Shown in pieces: positions 1 to 7,918 of a stretch of DNA of 64,000 nucleotides. The position numbers and the translations under genes were made by a program. Within the stretch, counting starts at the first letter, position 1; the number at the start of each line of letters is the position of its first letter. Origin of the DNA: Candidatus Galacturonatibacter soehngenii. Lineage in GTDB: Bacteria > Bacillota > Clostridia > Lachnospirales > Lachnospiraceae. The notes beneath the pieces are model-generated. The model was not told the DNA's origin. It ran no database searches and saw nothing but the letters and a program-made list of their open reading frames with translations. The stretch lies in NCBI RefSeq assembly GCF_008830185.1, contig NZ_WAGX01000003.1, positions 218,534-282,533 on the forward strand, read 5' to 3'.

Positions 1-154
1 CACCACAATATAGTTCACTTGGTTTTCCAGTCATTTTCTCAATGATTTCGCTTAACTTATTCTCAATGGTATTGGTGGATTCTCCCTTCCCAAGACGTTG
101 CCATCCATTGTAGCGACCGCCATCGTATTCTATTGTTAATTTAATGTTTCTCAT
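1..154 (-). CDS. truA: tRNA pseudouridine synthase TruA paralogue (5' part only)
   Basis: Reading the complement down from the ATG at 152-154 gives 51 codons that stay open to the window edge, so only the N-terminus is present. Residues 10-19 read YDGGRYNGWQ, the conserved N-terminal motif of TruA, which isomerises uridines 38-40 in the tRNA anticodon arm. The catalytic-Asp motif expected next lies outside the window. A Shine-Dalgarno-like AAAGGA sits 13 nt upstream. A complete truA is also present at 6589-7338, so this genome carries two copies. The family call is secure; whether this copy is intact cannot be seen. Confidence 0.85.
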   Translation of the reverse strand, partial: MRNIKLTIEYDGGRYNGWQRLGKGESTNTIENKLSEIIEKMTGKPSELYCG

Positions 155-374
155 CAATGTCAGTTAATCCTTTCATCCGTGCTGTTTGAATTAAGTTATC
201 TAAAATAACTTACTTAATAAGGTTCTACTTATTATAGTAAATTTTTTATTAGATAACAAGGTAAACTTAAGGAGGAATTGTACTGTTTCTATAAGTTTGA
301 CTTATTAAAGTGTGTTAGAAAATATAAAGGAGATATGCCTTGTAAAAAAAATGACTCTAGTGTATGATACATAC
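155..374. other. Divergent intergenic region between truA paralogue and purH leader
   Basis: This gap lies between the leftward truA paralogue and the purH riboswitch. It holds a perfect 8+5+8 inverted repeat, TAAGTTAT (192-199) and ATAACTTA (205-212), which could be an operator for the leftward gene. A strong AAGGAGG ribosome site near 269 is not followed by a recognisable gene; only about 30 codons stay open after a TTG. A TTGACT at 297-302 is a candidate -35 for the purH transcript, but the -10 is not clear. Confidence 0.4.
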
Positions 375-476
375 ATAAGCTGTATGACTGGCGGAAAGTG
401 AGAGCACTCACAGGGAGTACAGCAAACAAATGCCGACCGCCTGGGCAACCTACATGGTTTCTCAGATGGTTTTTTT
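375..476 (+). promoter_or_regulatory. ZTP/ZMP riboswitch (pfl motif) controlling purH
   Basis: The pfl architecture can be read directly. The first domain is closed by GCTGTA (379-384) with TACAGC (418-423), carries the conserved GACTGGCGG (386-394) and has an inner hairpin GTGAG (398-402)/CTCAC (407-411). The second hairpin is TGCC (431-434)/GGCA (444-447), and its loop CCGCC (437-441) can form the pseudoknot with GGCGG (390-394). This class senses the purine intermediates ZMP and ZTP. The downstream gene purH consumes ZMP (AICAR ribotide), which agrees with the assignment. The adjoining terminator implies that ligand switches expression on. Confidence 0.93.
436..476 (+). terminator. Riboswitch-linked intrinsic terminator ahead of purH
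   Basis: A hairpin pairs ACC (436-438) with GGT (468-470), CTGGG (441-445) with CTCAG (461-465) and AACC (447-450) with GGTT (456-459), with loop TACAT, followed by a T run at 470-476. The left arm reuses the bases of the ZTP aptamer pseudoknot and P3 (437-447), so aptamer and terminator exclude each other. Ligand binding should therefore permit read-through into purH. Confidence 0.85.
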
Positions 477-570
477 ATTTTACAAAGGGTCAAGTAGCTT
501 TTGAGCCTAAAATCAAACCATGAGAACATAAAGGGTTTAAACTGTTGAATTTAAATTATGGAGGAATGAC

Positions 571-2127
571 ATGAGAGCATTGATTAGTGTATCTGACAAA
601 ACAGGTATCGTGGAGTTAGCGAAAGAATTTGTGGAATTGGGTATTGAAATCATTTCAACTGGCGGAACTTACAGTAAATTAAAGGAAGAAGGAGTAAAGG
701 CGATCGAGATATCTGAACTCACTGGTTTTCCAGAGTGTTTAGATGGACGAGTTAAAACATTACATCCAGTTGTTCATGCAGGACTATTGGCAATGCGTGA
801 AAAACAAGAGCACATGAAACAATTAGAAGAATTAAAGATTGAAACAATTGATATTGTTATTGTTAACTTATATCCTTTCAAATCTACAATTCTAAAGGAT
901 GACGTTACAAGAGAAGAGGCAGTAGAAAATATTGATATTGGTGGGCCAACTATGCTTCGTTCAGCAGCAAAGAATTATCAGGATGTTGCAGTTGTAGTCG
1001 ATCCAAGAGATTATGATAAAGTATTAGAAGAATTAAAAAAGGATAAAACAGTATCTCTTGATACAAAATTTTATCTAATGCAAAAGGTATTTATGCATAC
1101 ATCAAACTATGATACCATGATAGCAGATTATTTAAAAAAGGAAAGACAAGATACAGCATTTCCAGAAACCTTGACTATGACATTTGAAAAGGTACAGGAT
1201 ATGCGATATGGGGAGAATCCTCACCAATCTGCTGCGTTTTATAGAGAGATAGGCAAGCGAAAGGGATCAATTGTGGATGCCATTCAGTTAAATGGAAAAG
1301 AACTATCCTTTAATAATATCAATGATACAAATGGTGCACTTGAGTTGTTAAAAGAATACAGTGAGCCTACAGTGGTTGCTTGTAAGCATGGGAATCCTTG
1401 TGGAGTAGGCAGTGCAGATACCATTATGGATGCTTGGATAAAGGCGTATCATGCTGATAAAACTTCCATATTTGGTGGTATCGTCGTGCTTAATCGAGAA
1501 GTAACCAAAGAATTAGCACATGAGATGATACAAATATTTTTAGAAGTAATTGTTGCACCTTCTTATGAAAAAGAAGCGATTGAAATATTGCAGTCCAAGA
1601 AAAATGTTCGTGTTTTACAACTTACAGATATTTCAGTACCACAGCCAGAGACGGCATTTGATTTAAAGAAAGTAAATGGTGGACTGATTGTACAGACAAT
1701 TGACAGTAAATTATTAACTGAAGATTCTAGGTTAGAGGTAGTTACGAAAACAAAACCAACAAAGGAACAGATGCAAGATTTGATGTTCGCATGGAAAATG
1801 GTTAAGTTTGTAAAGTCAAATGGAATTGCAATTGCAAAGAATAAGCAGTCAGTAGGTATTGGACCAGGACAGGTGAATAGAGTATGGGCAACTCAACAAG
1901 CGGTAGAACATGCAGTGGAATTAATAGATGAAGAGGCAACAAAAGGAGCAGTACTTGCCTCAGATGCATTTTTTCCATTTGATGATTGCGTAGAAGTAGC
2001 CCACAAGGCTGGTATCACTGCAATTATTCAACCAGGTGGTTCTGTTCGTGATGAAGATTCCATCAAGAAATGCGATGAATATGGAATTGCAATGATATTT
2101 ACAGGAATGAGACATTTTAAGCATTAA
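571..2127 (+). CDS. purH: Bifunctional AICAR formyltransferase / IMP cyclohydrolase
   Basis: The 518-residue product catalyses the last two steps of de novo purine synthesis in the cytoplasm: formylation of AICAR with 10-formyl-THF, then ring closure to IMP. The N-terminal cyclohydrolase part shows STGGT (29-33) and GRVKTLHP (59-66). The C-terminal formyltransferase part shows RYGENPHQ (212-219) and the active-site KHGNPCG (272-278). Length matches the family. The ATG follows GGAGG with good spacing. It stands alone, with no other pur genes beside it, under the ZTP riboswitch, and ends at a bidirectional terminator. Confidence 0.97.
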   Translation: MRALISVSDKTGIVELAKEFVELGIEIISTGGTYSKLKEEGVKAIEISELTGFPECLDGRVKTLHPVVHAGLLAMREKQEHMKQLEELKIETIDIVIVNLYPFKSTILKDDVTREEAVENIDIGGPTMLRSAAKNYQDVAVVVDPRDYDKVLEELKKDKTVSLDTKFYLMQKVFMHTSNYDTMIADYLKKERQDTAFPETLTMTFEKVQDMRYGENPHQSAAFYREIGKRKGSIVDAIQLNGKELSFNNINDTNGALELLKEYSEPTVVACKHGNPCGVGSADTIMDAWIKAYHADKTSIFGGIVVLNREVTKELAHEMIQIFLEVIVAPSYEKEAIEILQSKKNVRVLQLTDISVPQPETAFDLKKVNGGLIVQTIDSKLLTEDSRLEVVTKTKPTKEQMQDLMFAWKMVKFVKSNGIAIAKNKQSVGIGPGQVNRVWATQQAVEHAVELIDEEATKGAVLASDAFFPFDDCVEVAHKAGITAIIQPGGSVRDEDSIKKCDEYGIAMIFTGMRHFKH

Positions 2128-2140
2128 ATAAAAGGATAAG

Positions 2141-2181
2141 AAAAATAGCAGTTACTTCTTTGAAGAAGAACTGCTATTTTT
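2141..2181. terminator. Bidirectional terminator between purH and the ABC permease gene
   Basis: AAAAATAGCAGTT (2141-2153) pairs with AACTGCTATTTTT (2169-2181), extended inward by CTTCTT/AAGAAG with one bulged A. The A and T runs on both sides let it end transcription of purH on the plus strand and of the converging ABC operon on the minus strand. Confidence 0.9.
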
Positions 2182-2184
2182 AAA

Positions 2185-2973
2185 CTATTCCAAATTAAGT
2201 TTTTTCGAAATAATATAGTTAGTAATAAAGAAATATAAAACAATGAGAGCGATTGATATGGCATAAGAGGATAGCATAAGTGGCGTAAAAATTGTTTCGA
2301 TGTTAAGGTTATCTGTTTGTAATAGTGCAAAAAACCCAAAAGGCATTAGCCCCATTGTTGATATAATCTGAGAAATAATATAAAGCACAACATATGCACC
2401 CATAGAAAATAATACCTTATGAGTTCTCATTGTCTGCCCGATGGCAATAGAGGTATAAAACATAAGGAACATATAAATAATGGAGACTAATCCACCAAGG
2501 ATACCTAAAAACAGTAATGAGCTAATTGATACACCAATTTCATTCCATGCGTATTTAGTTATTTCATTCCATGTATCAAAAAAGGATGCGATGGAAGTTT
2601 GACTTAATACCAGCAGCAAAATAGAAAATATGGTACAAACGAAATTGATTATGCTCCATACAAAGCTTACTATTAATTTTGAAAAAATTAAATAAGATGG
2701 CTTTACAGGTAGGGTATTCATTAAGTAACCCTCGTCGGTGAATAAGTTTCGATAAAATCTTACAACAAGATAAATCAAAACAGCAACAGCAACAGCTATT
2801 AAAATAAGAACATATATAATAAGTGTCAAGCTGCTTATATATTCATAATTATCATTTTTACTTAAATTAATCGCAATGATACCCATTATGGTAGTAATAA
2901 ACAAAGCGATATGAAGGATACCAAGTGTTTTAGAAGTTGCGTTGAATTCATGTTTAATTAATTTACTTAACAT
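2185..2973 (-). CDS. ABC-2-type transporter membrane protein
   Basis: A 262-residue protein with about six hydrophobic segments, near residues 18-38, 50-70, 95-120, 150-180, 190-210 and 230-250. It is the membrane partner of the ATPase encoded just upstream; its start overlaps the ATPase end by 7 bp, and an AGGGAGG site precedes the ATG. Last gene of a GntR-ATPase-permease operon of the Bacillus ytr type. Such exporters respond to cell-envelope stress or antibiotics, but the substrate here cannot be read from sequence. Confidence 0.85.
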   Translation of the reverse strand: MLSKLIKHEFNATSKTLGILHIALFITTIMGIIAINLSKNDNYEYISSLTLIIYVLILIAVAVAVLIYLVVRFYRNLFTDEGYLMNTLPVKPSYLIFSKLIVSFVWSIINFVCTIFSILLLVLSQTSIASFFDTWNEITKYAWNEIGVSISSLLFLGILGGLVSIIYMFLMFYTSIAIGQTMRTHKVLFSMGAYVVLYIISQIISTMGLMPFGFFALLQTDNLNIETIFTPLMLSSYAISIALIVLYFFITNYIISKKLNLE

Positions 2974-3665
2974 TTAAATACCTCCCTAAACAGTGCATCT
3001 ACTGATTTTCCCTCTTTAAAACGAATATCATCTACCGTAGATTTTAATTTTACTTTTCCATCGGCGATAAATACGATATCATCAAGAATATTTTCGATGT
3101 CAGATATTAAATGGGTTGAGATAATAATGGAGGCATTTTCATTATAATTGGAGATAATGGTATTTAATATATAATCTCTAGCAGCAGGATCAACACCTGC
3201 AATTGGTTCATCTAGACAATATAGTTCGGCATCTCGACTCATAACTAATATAAGTTGAACTTTTTCCTTTGTACCCTTTGACATTGTTTTTAAACGATCA
3301 TTTGGATTAATATTCAAATGACTTAACATATCATATGCTTTTTCTTTATTAAAATTATCGTAAAAGTCTTCAAAGAAAACAATGATATCTTTTACTTTTG
3401 ATGCGTTGTCTAAATAGGTACGTTCAGGCAGATAGGATACGATTTTTTTTGTTTCAATACCGGGTGTTAAACCATTGATTTTAATTGATCCGCTATCAGG
3501 AACTAGCAACCCGTTAATCAGCTTGATTAAAGTGCTTTTGCCACTGCCATTAGGTCCAAGCAAACCTGTAATGTGCCCAGGCTCTATTTTTAAATCGATA
3601 CCTGAAAGAGCAGTTTTTAAGCCATATTTTTTTACCAATGACTGACATTCTAAAATATTACTCAT
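2967..3665 (-). CDS. ABC transporter ATP-binding protein (YtrB-like)
   Basis: A 232-residue single nucleotide-binding domain. The Walker A is GPNGSGKST (around 37-45), and the Walker B with following loop is YCLDEPIAGVDP (around 148-159). The signature region reads MSKGTKEK rather than LSGGQ, which is common in this exporter subgroup. An H-loop histidine is in STHL. It overlaps the GntR gene by 8 bp upstream and the permease gene by 7 bp downstream, so the three are translationally coupled and should form one regulator-plus-exporter unit. Confidence 0.92.
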   Translation of the reverse strand: MSNILECQSLVKKYGLKTALSGIDLKIEPGHITGLLGPNGSGKSTLIKLINGLLVPDSGSIKINGLTPGIETKKIVSYLPERTYLDNASKVKDIIVFFEDFYDNFNKEKAYDMLSHLNINPNDRLKTMSKGTKEKVQLILVMSRDAELYCLDEPIAGVDPAARDYILNTIISNYNENASIIISTHLISDIENILDDIVFIADGKVKLKSTVDDIRFKEGKSVDALFREVFKC

Positions 3666-4032
3666 TCTCTTTCCCCCTTAATGCAGATTCAATTAGCTTA
3701 ATGGTTTCTTCTTTTTTATAACCTAATTGATTCATTCTTTCAAAAAACTCAGTAATCTGTTCGATAGCAAGTTGATTTTTTACATTTTTTATCATATTCT
3801 TGTCCTCCGTTATAAATCTGCCACTGGTACGCTGTGAAAATACCAAACCGTCACGTTCCAGTTCTGCTAGAGCTTTTTGCATTGTGTTTGGATTAACGGA
3901 AGCATCCGCTGCAAGCTCTCTGACTGAAGGTATTTTATCACCAGGGTTATAAACTCCGGAGATAATATCCATTTTTAATTTATCTATTAATTGCGAATAA
4001 ATTGGTCGATCGGAATTAAGATTCCATGTCAA
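3658..4032 (-). CDS. GntR-family repressor, YtrA/YhcF subfamily
   Basis: A short GntR protein with an N-terminal winged helix (DRPIYSQLIDKLK then SVRELAADASVNPNTMQKAL) and only about 40 residues after it, typical of the YtrA subfamily, whose C-terminal part dimerises without a large ligand pocket. I place the start at the TTG at 4030-4032 because the GAGG site (4041-4044) is 8 nt away. The ATG at 4036-4038 and a GTG at 4041 are possible but lie almost on top of that site. First gene of the operon and probable autorepressor through the palindrome at 4077-4102. Confidence 0.85.
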   Translation of the reverse strand: MTWNLNSDRPIYSQLIDKLKMDIISGVYNPGDKIPSVRELAADASVNPNTMQKALAELERDGLVFSQRTSGRFITEDKNMIKNVKNQLAIEQITEFFERMNQLGYKKEETIKLIESALRGKENE

Positions 4033-4076
4033 GAACATCACCTCATTTCAAAATATTAATGATACAGTGCCTGTAA

Positions 4077-4128
4077 CATTGTACTAAGTGCTTAATACAA
4101 TGATACACGTATAATTAAGAATTGTCAA
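4077..4128 (-). promoter_or_regulatory. Promoter and palindromic operator of the GntR-ABC operon
   Basis: On the minus strand a -35 TTGACA (4123-4128) and -10 TATCAT (4100-4105) are exactly 17 nt apart. A 26-bp palindrome, CATTGTACTAAG (4077-4088), TG, CTTAATACAATG (4091-4102), has one mismatched pair and overlaps the -10 and start site. Its position fits repression by the GntR protein encoded immediately downstream. Confidence 0.8.
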
Positions 4129-4234
4129 TAGTTATAATAGAAATGCTGTATTCGAAGTAGAGAGTGTTTACAAAATGCTAAAAAAAGTTAAAATGTGCAA
4201 AAAATTGCAGAATATTTGATAATTATGGTATAAA

Positions 4235-4263
4235 TTGACAAAAAATGTTAGAGTTTATATAAA
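4235..4263 (+). promoter_or_regulatory. Sigma-A-type promoter of the chemoreceptor gene
   Basis: TTGACA (4235-4240), a 17-nt spacer and TATAAA (4258-4263) lie 30 nt before the start codon. No sigma-D-type element was seen, so the receptor is probably transcribed by the housekeeping polymerase. Confidence 0.7.
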
Positions 4264-4293
4264 TAATCATAAAATAGGGGAGGAATAAATAAC

Positions 4294-5994
4294 ATGCATA
4301 ATGCAAAAACCAAAAAAGAAAACACAAACATATTATATTCTATTAGGACTAAATTTATTTTAACGGTAATAATCTCTATTTTGATTGCTTCGGCTTTATT
4401 TTTAGGAATTGTAATTCCAATTAGCCGAAACGCTATTTCGGAATTAACGAAATCCTATATGCTTGATATGGTAGCGACGCATCGTACCATAATAAATGGA
4501 GTAATCGGAGAAAAAGAGGCAACGAGAGAAGAATACAAGGCATTGCTATCTGATGTTAAAATTCACAATATGGAGGGGTCCTTTGCCTACTTGGTTAATA
4601 AAGATGGAATTATGGAGTATTCACCAACTGCCGAAAAAATAGGACAACCCGTGGAAAATAAAATTGTAAAGGACTTAGTTGCTAGGTTAAAGGAAGGAGA
4701 TATCCCAAAAGATAATGTAATTACTTATGATTACAGAGGAGATATCAAGTATGCTAGTTATTCTATTACTGCTAAAAACGAGATTTTAGTTATGGCAGCT
4801 GATTATAATGAAGTAATGCAACCAATCAATAATATAGTAAAAATTGCGGTTACAAGCAGTATTGTTGTAGTTGCGGTGCTTTCTTTGTTAGCTTTATTGA
4901 TGGGAAATATTATAGTAGCCCCTATTCATACCGTGACATCAATTATTAGAAAAGCATCTGAATTTAATTTCAGAATTGATTTAAATAATAAAATATACAG
5001 TCGTAAAGATGAAACGGGAGAAATGGCACGAGCTGTTCGGACCATGTGTGAGAATCTTAGAAAGATTGTAGAAGAAATAGAAAAAGCCAAAGAAGGTGTG
5101 CTCTTAAGCGTAACAGGGCTTCAAACCGTACTTGACGTTGCATATCAGATGTCTACAGATAATTCAGCAATAACACAGGAATTGGCGGCAGGTATGGAGG
5201 AAACATCTGCGACAACAGAGACAATATTTGAAGATATAGAGAACATGAAAAAGAACGTTCTTGCAATCAATGAATTGGTTACAGAAGGAACAAGTTATTC
5301 AGGAGAAATTATGGATAGAGCAAACTTACTTTGCGAAACGACAATACAAGCAAGCCAGAAAACAAAAGATATTTACAGTAAAGTAAGAATAAAAACAGAT
5401 CAAGCAATGGAAGATGCCAAGGCGGTTGAAGAAATCAATGTATTAACAAGCGCTGTTATGCAAATATCATCTCAAACGAGTCTATTAGCCTTGAATGCAA
5501 GTATTGAGGCTGCCAGAGCTGGAGAAGCAGGAAGAGGGTTTTCTGTCGTTGCTTCAGAGATTGGTAAGCTTGCGGAACAAACTTCTAAAGAAGTTGGTAA
5601 TATCAATCAAGTTGCGGATAAAGTAAATAAAGCGGTAAAAAATATTGCAACTTGTTTGTGGGATACAGAAGAATTTCTTGGAAATGATGTTTTAAAGGAT
5701 TATGAGAATTTTATTGATACGGGAGAAAAATATAAAAATGACGCCACTGTTTTTAAGAAAAATATGAATGAAATATCAACTTCTATTAAGAGTTTGACGA
5801 AATCAGTTTCAATAATAAGTGAGGCATTGGAAGGAATAAATGTAACGATGGGAGAAGCTTCAGCAGGTGTAACTGATATTGCACAACGAACAGAAGAAAT
5901 GGCAGGAAACTCAAATGAAACCAATAGGCTTGCAGAAGAAAGTCATAAAAGTGTGAAACAGTTGGAAAATATTGCAGATAGATTTGCTTTATAA
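4294..5994 (+). CDS. Methyl-accepting chemotaxis protein with extracytoplasmic sensor domain
   Basis: A 566-residue membrane receptor. A first transmembrane helix (about 22-43) is followed by a ~130-residue outer domain of single-Cache appearance, a second helix (about 180-205), a HAMP region and a long cytoplasmic coiled coil. The conserved signalling tip reads [20 protein letters not shown], where CheA and CheW bind. It passes ligand information to the flagellar motor; the ligand is unknown. It stands alone as a transcription unit, with a GGGAGG ribosome site and its own promoter. Confidence 0.93.
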   Translation: MHNAKTKKENTNILYSIRTKFILTVIISILIASALFLGIVIPISRNAISELTKSYMLDMVATHRTIINGVIGEKEATREEYKALLSDVKIHNMEGSFAYLVNKDGIMEYSPTAEKIGQPVENKIVKDLVARLKEGDIPKDNVITYDYRGDIKYASYSITAKNEILVMAADYNEVMQPINNIVKIAVTSSIVVVAVLSLLALLMGNIIVAPIHTVTSIIRKASEFNFRIDLNNKIYSRKDETGEMARAVRTMCENLRKIVEEIEKAKEGVLLSVTGLQTVLDVAYQMSTDNSAITQELAAGMEETSATTETIFEDIENMKKNVLAINELVTEGTSYSGEIMDRANLLCETTIQASQKTKDIYSKVRIKTDQAMEDAKAVEEINVLTSAVMQISSQTSLLALNASIEAARAGEAGRGFSVVASEIGKLAEQTSKEVGNINQVADKVNKAVKNIATCLWDTEEFLGNDVLKDYENFIDTGEKYKNDATVFKKNMNEISTSIKSLTKSVSIISEALEGINVTMGEASAGVTDIAQRTEEMAGNSNETNRLAEESHKSVKQLENIADRFAL

Positions 5995-6034
5995 TAACTC
6001 GATTTATAATCATTAGAATCAGTATTTGTGATAT

Positions 6035-6063
6035 TTGACATGATTATTGGAAACGTTTATAAT
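6035..6063 (+). promoter_or_regulatory. Consensus sigma-A promoter of nrdR-truA
   Basis: TTGACA (6035-6040) and TATAAT (6058-6063) match the consensus fully and are separated by 17 nt. They lie 55 nt upstream of nrdR and should drive nrdR with truA. Confidence 0.85.
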
Positions 6064-6118
6064 AAAACAAATATAAACAAAGGATTAACTTAATGGTTAT
6101 AAGTGTAGGAGGAAATCT

Positions 6119-6571
6119 ATGAAGTGTCCATTTTGTAGTAAAGAAAACACAAGGGTAATAGACTCAAGACCAGCAGATGATAATAGTTCCATTCGCAGAA
6201 GACGTCTTTGTGATGAGTGTGGGAAACGTTTCACCACCTATGAAAAGGTTGAAACAATTCCACTTATTGTAATAAAAAAAGATAACAATCGTGAGCAATA
6301 TGATCGTTCTAAAATAGAAGCTGGGGTGTTAAGAGCTTGCCATAAAAGACCGGTGTCTGTAAATGCCATCAATCAGTTAATTGATGAAGTTGAGAATGAA
6401 ATATTTAATTTGGAAGAGCGTGAGATAGAAAGCAAGCAAATTGGCGAAATCGTCATGGATAAATTAAAAGACTTAGAAGCGGTTGCATATGTAAGATTTG
6501 CCTCTGTATATCGTGAGTTTAAGGATGTTAATACCTTTATGGAGGAGTTAACAAAGATTTTAAATCAATGA
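6119..6571 (+). CDS. nrdR: Transcriptional repressor NrdR
   Basis: A 150-residue regulator of ribonucleotide reductase genes. The N-terminal zinc ribbon has Cys3, Cys6, Cys31 and Cys34, and the rest is an ATP-cone (begins around VIKKDNNREQYDRSKI) that senses ATP/dATP. Length is exactly that of the family. A strong AGGAGG precedes the ATG. It is followed 17 nt later by truA, probably in one transcript. No nrd genes are in the window, so it acts at a distance. Confidence 0.97.
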   Translation: MKCPFCSKENTRVIDSRPADDNSSIRRRRLCDECGKRFTTYEKVETIPLIVIKKDNNREQYDRSKIEAGVLRACHKRPVSVNAINQLIDEVENEIFNLEEREIESKQIGEIVMDKLKDLEAVAYVRFASVYREFKDVNTFMEELTKILNQ

Positions 6572-6588
6572 TGAGAGTGAAGTAAGCT

Positions 6589-7338
6589 ATGAAAAATTAT
6601 ATGTTAACCATTCAGTATGACGGAACTGCCTATAATGGATGGCAAAAGCAAAAAAATACAAAAAATACAATCCAAGGAATCTTGGAAAATAAGTTAAGTA
6701 TTCTTTTGAGTGAACAAATTGAGTTAAATGGCTCAGGAAGAACGGATCGTGGAGTTCATGCGATAGGTCAGACAGCGAATTTTAAAACAAAGTCAAAGAT
6801 AGATCCCTCCTTATTTCTTGAAAGGCTAAATCATATATTGCCGTTGGATATTTTAGTAACTAAAATAGAGGAAGTTGACCTTACATTTCATAGCCGGTTT
6901 AGTGCTGTGAAAAAAAAATACAGCTACCATATTTACTACGGTGAAAAACCGAATGTTTTTCGCCGAAGGTATGTCTACCATTGTGAGGCAAATCTTGATA
7001 TAGAACAAATGAAAAAAGCTTCTAAGCTTTTAATCGGAGTAAATGACTATAGAGGGTTTTCTTCCGTAAAAGATGTAGATAAAGATTGCGTAAGACAATT
7101 ATATGATATTACGTTTGTAGAGGATAAGGAGGAGCTTATCCTTTGCTTTTTTGGAAATGGTTTTCTATATAATATGGTAAGAATCTTAGCGGGAACCTTA
7201 TTAGGTATTGGGAAGGGTGCATTATCGATAGATGATATAGAAAGGACACTTTTAACAAAAAAACGAGACTTTGCAGGTGAAACGCTACCTTCCAAGGGGC
7301 TCGTATTAGAGAAAGTATACTATGATAGTAGGAAATAA
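6589..7338 (+). CDS. truA: tRNA pseudouridine(38-40) synthase TruA
   Basis: A 249-residue enzyme that converts U38-U40 in tRNA anticodon arms to pseudouridine. The N-terminal YDGTAYNGWQ (10-19) is followed by the catalytic Asp53 in SGRTDRGVHA, and the later FLYNMVR motif is present. Length is typical. The ribosome site is weak (GTGAAG), suggesting coupling to nrdR just upstream. A second, diverged truA copy begins at 154 on the other strand. The sequence after this gene (7364-7384) forms an inverted repeat but lacks a T run. Confidence 0.97.
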   Translation: MKNYMLTIQYDGTAYNGWQKQKNTKNTIQGILENKLSILLSEQIELNGSGRTDRGVHAIGQTANFKTKSKIDPSLFLERLNHILPLDILVTKIEEVDLTFHSRFSAVKKKYSYHIYYGEKPNVFRRRYVYHCEANLDIEQMKKASKLLIGVNDYRGFSSVKDVDKDCVRQLYDITFVEDKEELILCFFGNGFLYNMVRILAGTLLGIGKGALSIDDIERTLLTKKRDFAGETLPSKGLVLEKVYYDSRK

Positions 7339-7412
7339 AACAAGACGATATTTTGTTTACTAACACTAAACTTATGGTTTAGTGAAAAAATAAAAAAAAT
7401 TAAAAAAAAGAG

Positions 7413-7442
7413 TTGACTTAGTAAGGGGTAATGGTATATAAT
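7413..7442 (+). promoter_or_regulatory. Promoter of the polyamine operon
   Basis: TTGACT (7413-7418), an 18-nt spacer and TATAAT (7437-7442) form a good sigma-A promoter. Transcription should begin near 7449, leaving a leader of about 470 nt before the first codon at 7919. Confidence 0.75.
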
Positions 7443-7448
7443 TCAGCT

Positions 7449-7852
7449 TACAGCAAAAGCATTTAGTAGGTTTTTGCAGGAATTTTTTGACCATTTCTCA
7501 TTCACGAAATTTCTCATGTGGATTTGAAATTAAGGCCATACGGACAGCCAGGTCAAATGCCGAATTGGCAACTTGGTTGCCTTATTGATTGAGTATTGTA
7601 CTCAAATTTTATAAGTTGATGTTTTAATTGAAACATTGAGTTAGTGACTACACAACCGTGTGCATCTACATGCACATCACACTTGTGAAACAATCAATAA
7701 GAGTGGTAAAAGTAATTCTTGCTATATAGACTCTATATGCTAATATTGGATAAATAAAATGAGAATGTAAATTCAAATATAAATAATACAAATTAGTGAA
7801 CGAATTCAAGTGTAAAAGTAGTAGTAGACTGCCTTTGTACTTGATTTTTTTT
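7449..7852 (+). promoter_or_regulatory. Long structured leader of the polyamine operon, class not recognised
   Basis: Several pairings are visible: GCAAAA (7453-7458)/TTTTGC (7472-7477); a long-range TTTGACC (7486-7492)/GGTCAAA (7551-7557) enclosing ATTTC/GAAAT-type hairpins; GGCAAC (7567-7572)/GTTGCC (7576-7581), competing with TGCC/GGCA just upstream; TTGAGTA (7589-7595)/TACTCAA (7599-7605); and TGTGCAT (7659-7665)/ATGCACA (7670-7676). A T-tailed terminator closes the leader 66 nt before the coding region. I see no T-box specifier/antiterminator, lysine or SAM riboswitch motif. An attenuator or riboswitch is the likely function, but the class is unassigned. Confidence 0.6.
7806..7852 (+). 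terminator. Leader terminator (attenuator) before the polyamine operon
   Basis: TCAAGTGTAAAAG (7806-7818) pairs with CTTTGTACTTGA (7833-7844), allowing two wobble pairs and one bulged A, followed by eight T at 7845-7852. It sits between the promoter at 7413-7442 and the first gene at 7919, so it must be bypassed for expression. Confidence 0.75.
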
Positions 7853-7918
7853 GTTTATCAATAATTTTCATTTGCAAGGGTGATTTGGTTTAGTTTGAAA
7901 GTATAGTGGAGGTAAGTT

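Noticed and set aside
305..529. 74-codon minus-strand open frame upstream of purH
   Set aside because: It lies over the ZTP riboswitch and terminator, whose base pairing explains the sequence; no ribosome site.
7364..7384. Inverted repeat CACTAAAC/GTTTAGTG as a truA terminator
   Set aside because: It is followed by A, not T, on the plus strand, so it does not fit an intrinsic terminator.
7541..7566. Resemblance of AGCCAGG...TGCCGAA to the 3' part of a c-di-GMP-I riboswitch or cobalamin box
   Set aside because: The matching 5' halves and core motifs of those classes are not present in the leader; short similarity alone is not enough.
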